Source: Mycobacterium sp. NBC_00419 (GTDB lineage Bacteria > Actinomycetota > Actinomycetes > Mycobacteriales > Mycobacteriaceae). Taken from it: a stretch of DNA of 64,000 nucleotides. A model generated the notes under the pieces. That model did no database searches. It was not told the DNA's origin and was given only the letters and a program-made list of their open reading frames with translations. Shown here piece by piece: positions 36,180 through 45,470 of the stretch; positions within the stretch are counted from its first letter, which is position 1, and every line of letters starts with the position of its first letter. The position numbers and the translations under genes are program-made. The stretch covers positions 2,108,001 to 2,172,000 of the forward strand of contig NZ_CP107931.1 of the NCBI RefSeq assembly GCF_036023875.1. Reading direction: 5' to 3'.

Positions 36180-37310
36180 GTGAAGACAAAAGGTGCACTC
36201 ATCCGTGAGTTCAACCAGCCATGGGCGATCGAGGAAATCGAGATCGGTGACCCGGCTAAAGGCGAGGTCAAGATCCAGATGGAAGCCTCGGGCATGTGCC
36301 ACTCCGATCACCATCTGGTGACCGGCGGCATCCCGATGTTCGGCTTCCCGGTGCTCGGCGGCCATGAGGGCGCCGGCGTCGTCGTCGAGGTCGGCGAGGG
36401 TGTCGAGGACGTCGCCGTGGGCGACCACGTCGTGCTGTCCTTCATCCCGTCCTGCGGCAAATGCCCGTCGTGTCAGGCCGGGCTGCGCAACCTGTGCGAC
36501 CTGGGTGCGGGCCTGCTGGCCGGCACGGCCATCTCAGACGGCACCCACCGCATCCACACCGCCGACGGTCTGCCGGTCTTCCCGATGACGCTGCTGGGCA
36601 CGTTCTCGCCCTACATGGTGGTGCACGAGTCCTCGGTGGTGAAGATCGATCCCTCGATCCCGTTCGAGGTGGCCTGCCTGGTGGGCTGCGGCGTCACCAC
36701 GGGCTACGGTTCGGCCACCCACACCGCACAGATCAAGCCCGGCGAAGACGTCGCGGTCATCGGTGTCGGCGGCGTCGGCATGTCGGCGCTGCAGGGCGCG
36801 GTCGTCAGCGGTGCCCGCCACATCTTCGTCATCGACCCGGTGGAATGGAAGCGCGATCAGGCGCTGAAGTTCGGCGCCACCCACGTCTACCCCGACATCG
36901 AGTCGGCCATGGGCGGGATCGCCGACGTCACCCAGGGCTTCATGGCCAAGAAGGTGATCGTCACGGTCGGTGAGGTGCACGGCGCCGACGTCGACAACTA
37001 CATGAACATCACCGCCAAGTCCGGCACCTGCGTGATGACGGCGATCGGCAGCATGCTCGACACCAACGTCACCCTGAACCTGGCGATGCTGACCCTGATG
37101 CAGAAGAACCTGCAGGGCACCATCTTCGGTGGCGGCAACCCGCACTACGACATCCCGCAGATCCTGTCGATGTACAAGGCGGGCAGGATCAACCTCGACG
37201 ACATGGTGACCCGGCAGTACCGCCTGGAGCAGATCAACGAGGGCTACCAGGACATGCTGGAGGGCCGCAACATCCGCGGCGTCATCCGCTACACCGACGA
37301 AGATCGCTGA
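36180..37310 (+). CDS. adhB: zinc-dependent alcohol dehydrogenase, NDMA-dependent type (Rv0761c-like)
   Basis: 376 residues from GTG 36180 with GTGGAGG upstream. Medium-chain ADH: catalytic zinc GMCHSDHH and GGHEGAG; structural zinc cluster PSCGKCPSCQAGLRNLC; cofactor motif VIGVGGVGMSALQG; and FGGGNPHYDIPQI, typical of the actinobacterial class-III-like/NDMA-dependent group whose cofactor stays bound. It would oxidise a primary alcohol to an aldehyde, a natural substrate for AldA. Size and position match adhB (Rv0761c). Confidence 0.92.
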   Translation: MKTKGALIREFNQPWAIEEIEIGDPAKGEVKIQMEASGMCHSDHHLVTGGIPMFGFPVLGGHEGAGVVVEVGEGVEDVAVGDHVVLSFIPSCGKCPSCQAGLRNLCDLGAGLLAGTAISDGTHRIHTADGLPVFPMTLLGTFSPYMVVHESSVVKIDPSIPFEVACLVGCGVTTGYGSATHTAQIKPGEDVAVIGVGGVGMSALQGAVVSGARHIFVIDPVEWKRDQALKFGATHVYPDIESAMGGIADVTQGFMAKKVIVTVGEVHGADVDNYMNITAKSGTCVMTAIGSMLDTNVTLNLAMLTLMQKNLQGTIFGGGNPHYDIPQILSMYKAGRINLDDMVTRQYRLEQINEGYQDMLEGRNIRGVIRYTDEDR

Positions 37311-37321
37311 TCCGAGTAGCC

Positions 37322-37759
37322 ATGTCGCAGAAGACATCTGACGTTTCTCCGGCTCTGGCGGCATCCCAGGCCTCGTGGCGCTGCGTTCAGTCGCACGACC
37401 GCGAGGGCTGGCTGGCGCTGATGGCCCAGGACGTGGTGATCGAGGATCCGATCGGCCAGGCCATCACCAACCCCGATGGCCTGGGCGTTCGCGGCAAGGA
37501 GGCCGTCGCGGCGTTCTACGACGCCAACATCGCAGTGAACAACCTGCGGGTCACCTGCGAGGAGACGTTCCCGTCGAGTTCGCCGCAGGAGGTCGCGCAC
37601 ATCCTGGTGCTGCGCAGCCTGTTCGAGGGTGGTCTGACCAGCACGGTGCGCGGGGTGTTCACCTACCGCGTCAACGACGAGGGTCTGATCGCCAATATGC
37701 GCGGCTACTGGAACATGGACGGAATGCAGTTCGGTCAGGCCCCCGCTGACGGTGAGTGA
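37322..37759 (+). CDS. ketosteroid-isomerase-like SnoaL protein (Rv0760c-like)
   Basis: 145 residues with a KSI-type layout: WRCVQSHDREGWLALMAQDVVIEDPIGQ, GKEAVAAFYDANIAVNNLRV, and C-terminal VFTYRVNDEGLIANMRGYWNM. The M. tuberculosis counterpart, Rv0760c, has a solved structure of the ketosteroid isomerase fold and binds steroids; its biological reaction is not settled. VVIEDPIG aligns with the region that carries a catalytic Asp in KSI. It overlaps the following SDR gene by 8 bp. Confidence 0.88.
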   Translation: MSQKTSDVSPALAASQASWRCVQSHDREGWLALMAQDVVIEDPIGQAITNPDGLGVRGKEAVAAFYDANIAVNNLRVTCEETFPSSSPQEVAHILVLRSLFEGGLTSTVRGVFTYRVNDEGLIANMRGYWNMDGMQFGQAPADGE

Positions 37760-38621
37760 CGGGCCGCTAGCCGGCTTCGGTGTCGTCGTCGCCGGTGGGT
37801 CACGCGGGATCGGCGCCGCCATCTCGGCCAAGCTCGCCGAGTGCGGTGCCGGTGTCGTGGTCAACGGCCGCGACACCGACGCCGTGGCCACCACCGTGGC
37901 GGCCATCACCGAAGCCGGCGGCCGGGCCGTCGCCCACGCCGGATCCGCCTCGGACGGTTCGGTGGCCGAACATCTCATCGCCCTGTGCGAGAACGAGTTC
38001 GGCGCGATCGATGCTCTGGTGAACTGCGCGGGGACCGCGGAGCCACCGGGTTCGTCGATCCTCGACGTGACACCCGAGCAGTTCCGCGACCTCATCGATG
38101 TACACCTGGGCACTGTGTTCGCCACCTGCCGGGCCGCCGCGCCGAAGATGGTCGCACGCGGCCGCGGATCGATCGTGAACACCAGTTCGTTCGCGTTCCT
38201 CGGCGACTACGGCGGTACCGGCTACCCGGCGGGTAAGGGTGCGGTGAACGCCCTGACCGTGGCGATCGCCGCCGAGCTGGCCGAGCACGGCGTGCGCGCC
38301 AATGTGGTGTGCCCGGGAGCCAAGACCCGGCTGTCCACCGGAGCCGAGTACGAGGAGCAGATCGCCACCCTCCGCCGGCGCGGCATGCTCGACGAGGTCA
38401 GCGCACAAGGGGCACTCGACGCCGCACCGCCGGAGTATGTGGCACCGATGTACGCCTATCTGTGCAGCGATCTAGCGGCCGCGGTGACGGGTCAGATCTT
38501 CATCGCCGCAGGCGGTTTCGTCGGCCGGTTCGACCGGCCGTCACCGAGCCTGCTGGGCTACCGCGACCACCACGACTCGCCGCCATGGTCGCTCGACGAG
38601 ATCGCCGCGATGCTCACCTGA
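37752..38621 (+). CDS. short-chain dehydrogenase/reductase closing the cyp51-adh block
   Basis: 289 residues from GTG 37752. SDR motifs GGSRGIGAAI, NCAGTAEPPG, SFAFLGDYGGTGYPAGKGAV (Tyr-x3-Lys) and CPGAKTRLSTG; it has a longer C terminus (PPWSLDEIAAMLT) than classical SDRs and the pattern of acyl-CoA/steroid beta-hydroxyacyl dehydrogenases. I do not recall it beside Rv0760c in M. tuberculosis, so it seems a local addition. The coupled KSI-like gene suggests a shared intermediate. It converges with the glycosyltransferase gene, stops 1 bp apart. Confidence 0.88.
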   Translation: MSDGPLAGFGVVVAGGSRGIGAAISAKLAECGAGVVVNGRDTDAVATTVAAITEAGGRAVAHAGSASDGSVAEHLIALCENEFGAIDALVNCAGTAEPPGSSILDVTPEQFRDLIDVHLGTVFATCRAAAPKMVARGRGSIVNTSSFAFLGDYGGTGYPAGKGAVNALTVAIAAELAEHGVRANVVCPGAKTRLSTGAEYEEQIATLRRRGMLDEVSAQGALDAAPPEYVAPMYAYLCSDLAAAVTGQIFIAAGGFVGRFDRPSPSLLGYRDHHDSPPWSLDEIAAMLT

Positions 38622-38622
38622 C

Positions 38623-40611
38623 CTAGCGGGTCAGGTCATAGATCTCCACGCGCCCCACCCGCATCGGGGTGAAATTGCGCTGAACCCATTGCTGGATCAG
38701 GGCATTGGTGTCGAGGTGACCCCATTTGTCCTCGTGGATCGGGTTGGTGATGATGAAGTAGTGGATCCGCTTGGACAGCGCCAACCGGAGGAACTGATCC
38801 GGTGCCGGGGCCGGGTCGGTGCCGTTGAATCCGCCGATCGGCATGACCGGGTGCCCGGTGGACAGCTGATAGCCTGCGGCACAGGTTGATCCGACGGTGG
38901 CCGCGACCCAGGTGTAGGCCTCGGCGTGCGCGTTGAGGAGTCCGACGATCTGCGGATCGGGCACACCGGAATCCAGCAGCGAGCAGCCCACCAGATGAGT
39001 GGTGGTGTGCCCCGGAACCCCGGCGGGCAGCAGAAAGCCGGGTCCCTTGGCGGCGGTGATCTCGGCACGCGCAGCAGGGCCGACACCCTTGGTCATCGCG
39101 GTCACGAAATGCGGCACCGGCCCGGCGATCGGCAGGGCACCGGAGTTGCCGTGCGCGACCGTCGTGACGCTGAAGGCGACGGGGCCGCCAAGGGCGACCA
39201 CGGCGGCCAGTGCCGGCATCACGTATCGCAGCACCGGCCGGCCGGTGCCCCGGGCGCCGCCCGCCAACCAGCACACCACGGCGACACCACCGGCGAGGAT
39301 CAGCCACCGCAGCCACGGAAGATAATCGGGGTACCCGGCGAGTGTCACGTACGCCGTGAGTGCGTTCAGTCCGGCGACGACTGCCAATGTGACTGCAGCC
39401 CAGCGCCTCTGACGGTTCTGCCAGCACACCGACGTGCCGATGCCGACGATCGCTGCGATCGACGGGGCCAGCGCCACGGTGTAGTACGGATGGAAGATTC
39501 CGGCCATGAAACTGAACACCGTCGCGGTGGTCACCATCCACAGCGTCCACACCAGGACCTCGGCGCGGGCAAGGTCGCGGCGGGGTGCACGGGCCCGCCA
39601 GATCAGCATCGCTGCCGCGAGAACAAGGGCGGCGGGCAGCAGCCATCCGATACCGCCGATCTGGGCCTGCTCGAAGAGCCGGCCGATGCCCGGCTGGCCC
39701 CACGGATGGGCCGCGGTTCGCCCGCCGAGGTGGATCGGCGAGCTCACGCCGAGCGCCCGGACGCTGCCGGGCTCGTCGCCGTTGAGGCGACCGATACCGT
39801 TGTAGCCCAACGTCAGTTCGAGGATGGAGTTGTGCTGCGTGCCACCGATCCACGGCCGGTCACCGGCTGGCCACAGCTCCACCAACAGCACCCACCACCC
39901 CGCCGCAACGACGGCCGCTCCCAGCGCGGCAACCAGGTGTCCGACCCGGATCAGCAGCGACCGCGGCCCGGCGCCCAGGTAGCCGATTGCCAACGCCGGC
40001 AACACCAGCGCGACTTCGAGTTGCTTGGTGAGATACCCCAGACCCACGCACCCGCCGCACAGCAGCAGCCAGCGCAACCGGCCGTCGTCGAGCGCACGCA
40101 GCATCGCCCATACGGCGGTGAGCATCAGCAGGACGAGCAGCGCGTCAGGGTTGTTGAAGCGGAAGATCGAGACGGCCACGGGCGTGAGCGCCAGCACCAG
40201 ACCGGCCGTCAGCCCGGCTGTCTCACCGAAGCGGCGGCGGACCGCATCCCACAGCAGCGCCACCGACGCGACACCCATCAACGCCTGCGGAACCAGGATG
40301 CTCCACGAGTTGAGCCCGAACGCGCGTACGGCCAGCGAAGGCAGCCACAGCGACAACGGTGGCTTGTCGACGGTGATCGAGTTCGCGGCATCCGACGACC
40401 CGAACAGAAAGGCCTTCCACGACACCGAACCGGCCTGCACTGCAGCCGAATAGAACGCATTGGCCCAACCGGAGCGGTCCAGGTCCCACACATAGAGCAC
40501 CGCGGTACCCGCCAGCAACAGCACCAGCGCCCACCGCTGCCAGGGCACCCGGGCACGCTCGACGGGCTCCTCGGCGTCCGTCAGGTGTGCCGGCTCGGCG
40601 GTGACGGTCAC
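38623..40611 (-). CDS. GT39/ArnT-like membrane glycosyltransferase
   Basis: 662 residues from GTG 40611, overlapping the GT2 stop (GTGA). About a dozen hydrophobic helices and the acceptor/donor motif ITVDKPPLSLWLPSLAVRAF near residue 80 place it in the dolichyl-phosphate-mannose/ArnT (GT39, GT-C fold) group. These enzymes take a sugar from a polyprenyl-phosphate carrier and transfer it outside the membrane. The extracytoplasmic C-terminal domain (HFVTAMTKG, RIHYFIITNPIHEDKWG) is Cys-containing. It pairs with the GT2-GtrA gene upstream; the acceptor is unknown. Confidence 0.85.
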   Translation of the reverse strand: MTVTAEPAHLTDAEEPVERARVPWQRWALVLLLAGTAVLYVWDLDRSGWANAFYSAAVQAGSVSWKAFLFGSSDAANSITVDKPPLSLWLPSLAVRAFGLNSWSILVPQALMGVASVALLWDAVRRRFGETAGLTAGLVLALTPVAVSIFRFNNPDALLVLLMLTAVWAMLRALDDGRLRWLLLCGGCVGLGYLTKQLEVALVLPALAIGYLGAGPRSLLIRVGHLVAALGAAVVAAGWWVLLVELWPAGDRPWIGGTQHNSILELTLGYNGIGRLNGDEPGSVRALGVSSPIHLGGRTAAHPWGQPGIGRLFEQAQIGGIGWLLPAALVLAAAMLIWRARAPRRDLARAEVLVWTLWMVTTATVFSFMAGIFHPYYTVALAPSIAAIVGIGTSVCWQNRQRRWAAVTLAVVAGLNALTAYVTLAGYPDYLPWLRWLILAGGVAVVCWLAGGARGTGRPVLRYVMPALAAVVALGGPVAFSVTTVAHGNSGALPIAGPVPHFVTAMTKGVGPAARAEITAAKGPGFLLPAGVPGHTTTHLVGCSLLDSGVPDPQIVGLLNAHAEAYTWVAATVGSTCAAGYQLSTGHPVMPIGGFNGTDPAPAPDQFLRLALSKRIHYFIITNPIHEDKWGHLDTNALIQQWVQRNFTPMRVGRVEIYDLTR

Positions 40612-41837
40612 CGGGACCGCCCGAACACCTGACGCAAAGCCAGGAACCGGGCGACGGTCGCGATGAGGTTGGCGACCACGAGCACCGACAGTTCGACGAC
40701 CTTGTCCACGGTGGGGTCGAACCGATGCAGTAGGTATAGCGAGCCACTGGTGATCGCCAGCCCGAATCCGAACACCAGCAGCCCGTGCAGATGATGGCGG
40801 GCGGCACCGGCCCGGCCCCGGATGCCGAAGGTGAAGGCCCGGTTGGCGGCGGTGTTGACCAGGGCCGTCAGCAGCAGCGCCGTGAGGTTGGCGGCTTGGG
40901 CCTTGAGCTCTTCGTGCAGCGAAAGATACAGCAGCGCATAGGCGATGGTGCTGGCGATGCCGATCAGTCCGAACCGCAGCAGCTGGCCGACCATGCCTCG
41001 GGGCACCCCGGGCACCAGGGGTTCGCGGCCCAGCGCATGCTGCAGCTCGCGCAGCGGCAGCGCACCGCAGGCCAACGCACGCCCGACCCGCCAACAGCCG
41101 CGGAGGTCTTCGACCGCCGTGCCCACGATGTCCACCCGGGAGTCCGCATCGTCCACCCAGTCGACGGGCACCTCGTGGATGCGCAGCCCGGCGCGCTCGG
41201 CGATCACCAGCAGTTCGGTGTCGAAGAACCAGCCGGTGTCGACCACCAGCGGCAGCAGCCGGCGCGCGACCTCGGAGCGCATGGCTTTGAACCCGCACTG
41301 GGCGTCGGAGAACCGGGCGCCCAAAGCCCCGCGGAGCAGCAAGTTGTATCCGCGGGAGATGAATTCGCGTTTGATGCCGCGCACCACCCGTGACGAAGCC
41401 GCCAGCCGCGAGCCGATCGCGATGTCGGAGTGGCCGGAGACCAGCGGTGCCACCAACGGCATCAGTGCCGACAGATCCGTTGACAGGTCGACGTCCATGT
41501 ACGCCACCACATCGGCTGGCGAGGACTGCCACGCCGCCGCCAGCGCACCACCGCGTCCTTTGGCGTCCAGGTGCAGCACGGCGACATCGGCAAGCTCGGC
41601 GGCCAGTCGATGCGCCACCGCCAGGGTGGAGTCGGTACTTGCGTTGTCCGCGATGAGAATTCGCGCCCGGTAGGGCACCTGGGCGGCCAGGTAGTCGTGC
41701 AACCGGTGCACGCATGCCGGCAGATCGTGTTCCTCGTTGTAGACGGGGATGACGATATCGAGGACGTAGTGGACGGATTCGCCCCCTGCGGGGCGGTTTT
41801 GAGCAGTCGTCAACTCACCCGGCAGGGTGTCGGTCAT
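40608..41837 (-). CDS. family-2 glycosyltransferase fused to a GtrA-like domain
   Basis: 409 residues from ATG 41837. N-terminal GT2 domain (about 25-265): [27 protein letters not shown], the DXD metal site in [10 protein letters not shown], and [14 protein letters not shown], then a C-terminal four-helix GtrA-like domain ([21 protein letters not shown] onward, [13 protein letters not shown]). Likely makes polyprenyl-phosphate-sugar on the inner face and, through GtrA, helps flip it; the coupled GT39 enzyme would use the product. Together they form a self-contained lipid-linked glycosylation module. Confidence 0.87.
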   Translation of the reverse strand: MTDTLPGELTTAQNRPAGGESVHYVLDIVIPVYNEEHDLPACVHRLHDYLAAQVPYRARILIADNASTDSTLAVAHRLAAELADVAVLHLDAKGRGGALAAAWQSSPADVVAYMDVDLSTDLSALMPLVAPLVSGHSDIAIGSRLAASSRVVRGIKREFISRGYNLLLRGALGARFSDAQCGFKAMRSEVARRLLPLVVDTGWFFDTELLVIAERAGLRIHEVPVDWVDDADSRVDIVGTAVEDLRGCWRVGRALACGALPLRELQHALGREPLVPGVPRGMVGQLLRFGLIGIASTIAYALLYLSLHEELKAQAANLTALLLTALVNTAANRAFTFGIRGRAGAARHHLHGLLVFGFGLAITSGSLYLLHRFDPTVDKVVELSVLVVANLIATVARFLALRQVFGRSR

Positions 41838-41954
41838 GTCGACGATGCTGTCGCCCCCAGCTGCCACCACACTGGGCCCCATCTGAGGACTTGCTGTGAG
41901 CCAGCCGTGCGCTCCCCGGCAGACACCTCGGTGCTCTCTCCTATGCTGGGCGCC

Positions 41955-42359
41955 ATGGCGTCGGTCTTCAGCATGATCATCAACCGCGAACTGCCCGGAC
42001 GTTTCGTCTACGAGGACGACGACGTCGTCGCCTTCCTGACGATCGAACCGATGACCCACGGGCACACCCTGGTGGTGCCGCGCGCCGAGGTCGACCAGTG
42101 GCAGGACCTCGAACCGGCCGTATTCAACTCGGTGATGGCGGTGTCGCAGAAGATCGGCAAGGCCGTGTGCTCAGCCTTCGGAGCGCAGCGCGCCGGGCTG
42201 ATCATCGCCGGCCTGGAAGTGCCGCACCTGCACGTGCACGTGTTCCCCGCCCGTGACCTCGCCGACTTCGGGTTCGCCCACGTCGACCGCAATCCGTCGC
42301 CGGAGTCGCTGGACGAGGCGCAGGCCAGGATCAAGGCGGCACTCGCCGAACTGGGTTAG
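41955..42359 (+). CDS. HIT-family nucleotide-binding protein (Rv0759c-like)
   Basis: 134 residues from ATG 41955 (an in-frame ATG at 41943 adds four). The histidine triad is HLHVHVFP near residue 98, preceded by [15 protein letters not shown], both typical of HIT hydrolases acting on nucleoside phosphates such as AMP-lysine or dinucleotides. It stands opposite phoR, stops 4 bp apart, the same arrangement as in M. tuberculosis. No link to PhoPR signalling is implied by the sequence. Confidence 0.92.
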   Translation: MASVFSMIINRELPGRFVYEDDDVVAFLTIEPMTHGHTLVVPRAEVDQWQDLEPAVFNSVMAVSQKIGKAVCSAFGAQRAGLIIAGLEVPHLHVHVFPARDLADFGFAHVDRNPSPESLDEAQARIKAALAELG

Positions 42360-42363
42360 CTCC

Positions 42364-43797
42364 TCACCCGATCGGTGCGGGTACGTCGGCGATACGCGGC
42401 AGACTCACCCGGAAGCAACAACCCTGGCCGGGGGCGGTGGTCACGGTGACCCGGCCGCCGTGGGCGTACACCAGCGAGTCGACGATCGACAGGCCCAGCC
42501 CGGTGCCACCGCTGGCCCGGGCGCGCGATGAGTCGGTGCGGTAGAACCGCTCGAAGACCCGCTGAGCGTCCTCCTGCGTCATACCGGGGCCCTCGTCGGC
42601 GACCTCGAGCACCGCATCGTCGTCGGCGGTACCGACCCGCACGGTGATCCGCGCCGACTCGGGAGTGTGCTGCAGGGCGTTGGCCATCAGGTTGCCCAGA
42701 ACCTGGCGCAGCCGGGCCTCGTCGCCGAGCACCTCCGGTATGCCGGGGCCGTCGAAGACCTCCATCGTGATGGTGCGCTTTGGGGCGATGGACTGCGCGT
42801 CGTGCACGGCGTCGCTGGCCAGTGCCAGCAGATCGACGCGGCGGCGTTCCAGCGGCCGCTGGGCATCCAGGCGTGCCAGCAGCAACAGATCGTCGACGAG
42901 CAGACCCATCCGGCGGGATTCACTTTCGATCCGCGACATCAGCATCTCGACGTCCTTGGCCGCGCCCTGGCGGTACAGCTCGGCAAAGCCACGGATCGTG
43001 GTCAGCGGTGTGCGCAACTCGTGACTGGCGTCGGTGATGAACCGCCGCATCCGTTCCTCGGACATGCGTGCGTGGTCGGCCGAGGCCGCCGAGGACGCCA
43101 TCGCGCTCTGGATCTGAGCCAGCATGCCGTTGAGCGCCAACGACAGCCGGCCAACTTCGGTTCGCGGATCCCGTTCTGGCACACGGCGATCCAGCTCTCC
43201 GGCGGCGATCGCCGCGGCAGTACGCTCGACCTCCACCAGCGGACGCAGGCTGCGGTGCACCACCCAGTAGCCCACCACGCCGAGAATCACCAGCACAGCC
43301 GTGCCGATGGCGACCTGTGACCAGGCCAGCGAACGGACGGTGGACTGCACGTCGGACAGGTCGATCGCGACGGTGGTCAGCTCGCCGCTGGGCCCGCGAA
43401 CGGACACCGCGCGCCACTGCACTGCCGAGCCGTCCAGCGAGCCGATGGTCACCGGAACGGGCCCGACGTTGTTGTCGTCGGGCAGTGCGGGTTCGGCGTC
43501 ACGGTCGTTGACGGCCATCCACACGTTGCCGTCGGCGTCGACGCCGCGGACGTAGAAGTTCGACGGCGGGCGAGCCGGGTTGGGGCCTTCGTCGGGGGGC
43601 GGCATGTTGCGCCGCGGGGCCTGTGCCCAGCCGCGGGAGGCGTCGATCAGCGTCTGGTCGGCGCGGTCGATGAGGTCGTGACGCAACGTGGAGGTGACCG
43701 CGACGCCGGAGGCCAACAATCCGAGGCCGACCAACAGCAGCATCGCCGCGACCAGGCTGACCCTCAGTGGCAGCGCTCGGCGATAGGCGGACGGCAT
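42364..43797 (-). CDS. phoR: sensor histidine kinase PhoR
   Basis: 477 residues from ATG 43797. Layout: membrane helix (LRVSLVAAMLLLVGLGLLASGVAV), extracytoplasmic sensor (about 35-165, with NPARPPSNFYVRGVDADG), second helix (VAIGTAVLVILGVVGYWVV), HAMP (SLRPLVEVERTAAAIAAGELDRRVP), HisKA with FITDASHELRTPLTTIRGF, and HATPase (NLMANALQHTPES, VADEGPGM, GGTGLGLSIV). Closely follows M. tuberculosis PhoR, which senses acidic pH and phosphorylates PhoP. Lies 38 bp after phoP in one operon. Confidence 0.96.
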   Translation of the reverse strand: MPSAYRRALPLRVSLVAAMLLLVGLGLLASGVAVTSTLRHDLIDRADQTLIDASRGWAQAPRRNMPPPDEGPNPARPPSNFYVRGVDADGNVWMAVNDRDAEPALPDDNNVGPVPVTIGSLDGSAVQWRAVSVRGPSGELTTVAIDLSDVQSTVRSLAWSQVAIGTAVLVILGVVGYWVVHRSLRPLVEVERTAAAIAAGELDRRVPERDPRTEVGRLSLALNGMLAQIQSAMASSAASADHARMSEERMRRFITDASHELRTPLTTIRGFAELYRQGAAKDVEMLMSRIESESRRMGLLVDDLLLLARLDAQRPLERRRVDLLALASDAVHDAQSIAPKRTITMEVFDGPGIPEVLGDEARLRQVLGNLMANALQHTPESARITVRVGTADDDAVLEVADEGPGMTQEDAQRVFERFYRTDSSRARASGGTGLGLSIVDSLVYAHGGRVTVTTAPGQGCCFRVSLPRIADVPAPIG

Positions 43798-43835
43798 CGT
43801 CGTATTGTCGGCGCGCGGTAGCGCGCTGCGCCGGA

Positions 43836-44555
43836 TTATCGCGGCTCCCGCAGGACGTATCCCACGCCACGCAGCGTGTGCAGCAGCCGCTTGTCGCCGG
43901 TGTCGATCTTGCGGCGCAGGTAGGACACGTAAGACTCGACGACGTTGACGTCGCCACCGAAGTCGTAGCGCCAGACGTGGTCGAGAATCTTCGGCTTGCT
44001 CAACACGGTGCCGGCGTTGATGACGAAGTAGCGCAGCAAGGTGAACTCGGTCGGCGACAGCGAGACGGGTTCGCCGGCCTTCCACACCTCGTGGGTGTCC
44101 TCGTCGAGTTCGATGTCGGCGAACACCAGCCGGGAGTTTCGCGGCTCCTCCACACCCTTGCCTGCCCGGCGCAGGATGACCCGCAACCGGGCGACGACCT
44201 CTTCGAGGCTGAAGGGCTTGGTGACGTAATCGTCGCCGCCGAGGGTGAGCCCGGCGATCTTGTCCTGCAGGCTGTCGCGTGCAGTGAGAAACAGCGCCGG
44301 TGCGTCGATGCCGTCGGCCCGCAGTCGCCGCAGCACACCGAAGCCGTCCATGCCGGGCATCATCACGTCGAGGATCACCGCGTCGGGGCGGACCTCTCGC
44401 GCGCGGTCCAGCGCGGCGGGCCCGCTGGAGGCGGTGTGGACCTCGAAGCCCTGGAACTTCAGGCTCACCGAGAGCAGTTCGACGATGTTCGTCTCGTCGT
44501 CGACTACGAGGACTCGTGCCTCGGGCTTGCTGTCAGGTAATGCGGGAGCGGCCAT
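43836..44555 (-). CDS. phoP: response regulator PhoP
   Basis: 239 residues from ATG 44555 behind GTAGGAGGAAATTGACAGC. Receiver domain with D19-D20, phospho-acceptor D63 in VILDVMMPGMDG and K113 in VTKPFS; OmpR-type winged helix with SLSPTEFTLLRYFVINAG and VESYVSYLRRKID. PhoP controls complex-lipid synthesis, pH adaptation and ESX-linked secretion in M. tuberculosis. A direct repeat that fits the PhoP box lies at 44601-44618, 46 bp upstream, suggesting autoregulation. Confidence 0.96.
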   Translation of the reverse strand: MAAPALPDSKPEARVLVVDDETNIVELLSVSLKFQGFEVHTASSGPAALDRAREVRPDAVILDVMMPGMDGFGVLRRLRADGIDAPALFLTARDSLQDKIAGLTLGGDDYVTKPFSLEEVVARLRVILRRAGKGVEEPRNSRLVFADIELDEDTHEVWKAGEPVSLSPTEFTLLRYFVINAGTVLSKPKILDHVWRYDFGGDVNVVESYVSYLRRKIDTGDKRLLHTLRGVGYVLREPR

Positions 44556-44600
44556 GCTGTCAATTTCCTCCTACGATGATGAATTCAAGCTGCCAGGGCA

Positions 44601-44618
44601 CTGTGAGCTTCCTGTGAG
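44601..44618 (-). promoter_or_regulatory. PhoP-box-like direct repeat in the phoP promoter
   Basis: CTGTGAG at 44601-44607 and 44612-44618 are spaced 11 bp start to start, matching the direct-repeat arrangement known for PhoP sites (CTGTGA, five bases, CTGTGA, or its complement). The position 46 bp upstream of the phoP ATG suits autoregulation. Confidence 0.7.
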
Positions 44619-44682
44619 TCGTGTCGCGGGCACTTCCGCGATACCGCCGGTAACGCCATCCGGACGCCCATACACTTGCCTG

Positions 44683-45426
44683 ATGGACCTGGCGAAGGCG
44701 CTGGTTGGGATGGCTACCACTCCGGTTCGGGTCGGCCTGGCCGCCGCGGAGGCCGGGCTGGACGTCGCCAGGGCCGGCCTTGACCTCACCAGACGCACTC
44801 TGGGCGAGGCGGGCATGCCGGCCTCCCCGAACTCGGTGGCCCAGATGTTCGGGCTCGAGGACGCGGTGTCCCGCGCCAACAAGATCGCGCAGCTGCTCGA
44901 TGACGACGCTCCCCTGGGTCGCGCCCTGGCACCCGACGGTCCGTTAGACCGGCTGATGCGCCCGGGCGGGCTGATCGACCGGATCACGGCCCCGGACGGT
45001 GTCCTGGACCGGTTGACCGCCGAGGGCGGTGGCCTCGAGCGGGCGCTGGCGCCCGGCGGCCTGGTGGACCAGCTTCTCGACGAGGACGGCCTGTTCGAGC
45101 GGGTGCTGGGCGAGGAGGGGTTGGCCGACCGGCTGCTGGCCGAGGACGGGCTCATCGACAAGCTGACCGCCCGCAACGGGCCGCTGGAGCAGCTGGCCGA
45201 CGTCGCCGACACCCTCAACCGGCTGACCCCCGGACTGGAGGCGCTGGCGCCGACCATCGAGACGCTGCGCGAGGCGGTGACCACGCTGAGCCTGGTGGTC
45301 AACCCGTTGAGCAACATCGCCGATCGGATCCCGATCCCGGGTCGCCGGCGCTATAGCCCGCCGCGCCCGGTGTCCTCAGAACGCGTCCGCAGCGACCGCT
45401 TGGTCCACGACGACGACGAGTCGTGA
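44683..45426 (+). CDS. decapeptide-repeat protein next to phoP (Rv0756c-like position)
   Basis: 247 residues from ATG 44683. After a helical N terminus (TTPVRVGLAAAEAGLDVARAG) comes an array from about residue 80 to 170 of roughly ten degenerate 10-residue units: DGPLDRLMRP, GGLIDRITAP, DGVLDRLTAE, GGLVDQLLDE, DGLFERVLGE, EGLADRLLAE, DGLIDKLTAR. The consensus is (D/G)GLxDRLxxx. The region is acidic and amphipathic; the C terminus is basic (IPIPGRRRYSPPRP). No family recognised. Divergent from phoP, so it may share PhoP regulation. The repeats may form a solenoid or a membrane-lining helix (inference). Confidence 0.8.
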   Translation: MDLAKALVGMATTPVRVGLAAAEAGLDVARAGLDLTRRTLGEAGMPASPNSVAQMFGLEDAVSRANKIAQLLDDDAPLGRALAPDGPLDRLMRPGGLIDRITAPDGVLDRLTAEGGGLERALAPGGLVDQLLDEDGLFERVLGEEGLADRLLAEDGLIDKLTARNGPLEQLADVADTLNRLTPGLEALAPTIETLREAVTTLSLVVNPLSNIADRIPIPGRRRYSPPRPVSSERVRSDRLVHDDDES

Positions 45427-45470
45427 CCCGATAGTCTGTTAGGCGGCGCGGGGCCAACTGGGCCCGCCAC

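Noticed and set aside
38623..41715. A very long - strand frame reading into the GT2 gene region
   Set aside because: Upstream of 40611 the frame is antisense-like filler over the GT2 gene in a different frame; the GTGA overlap at 40608-40611 gives the true start.
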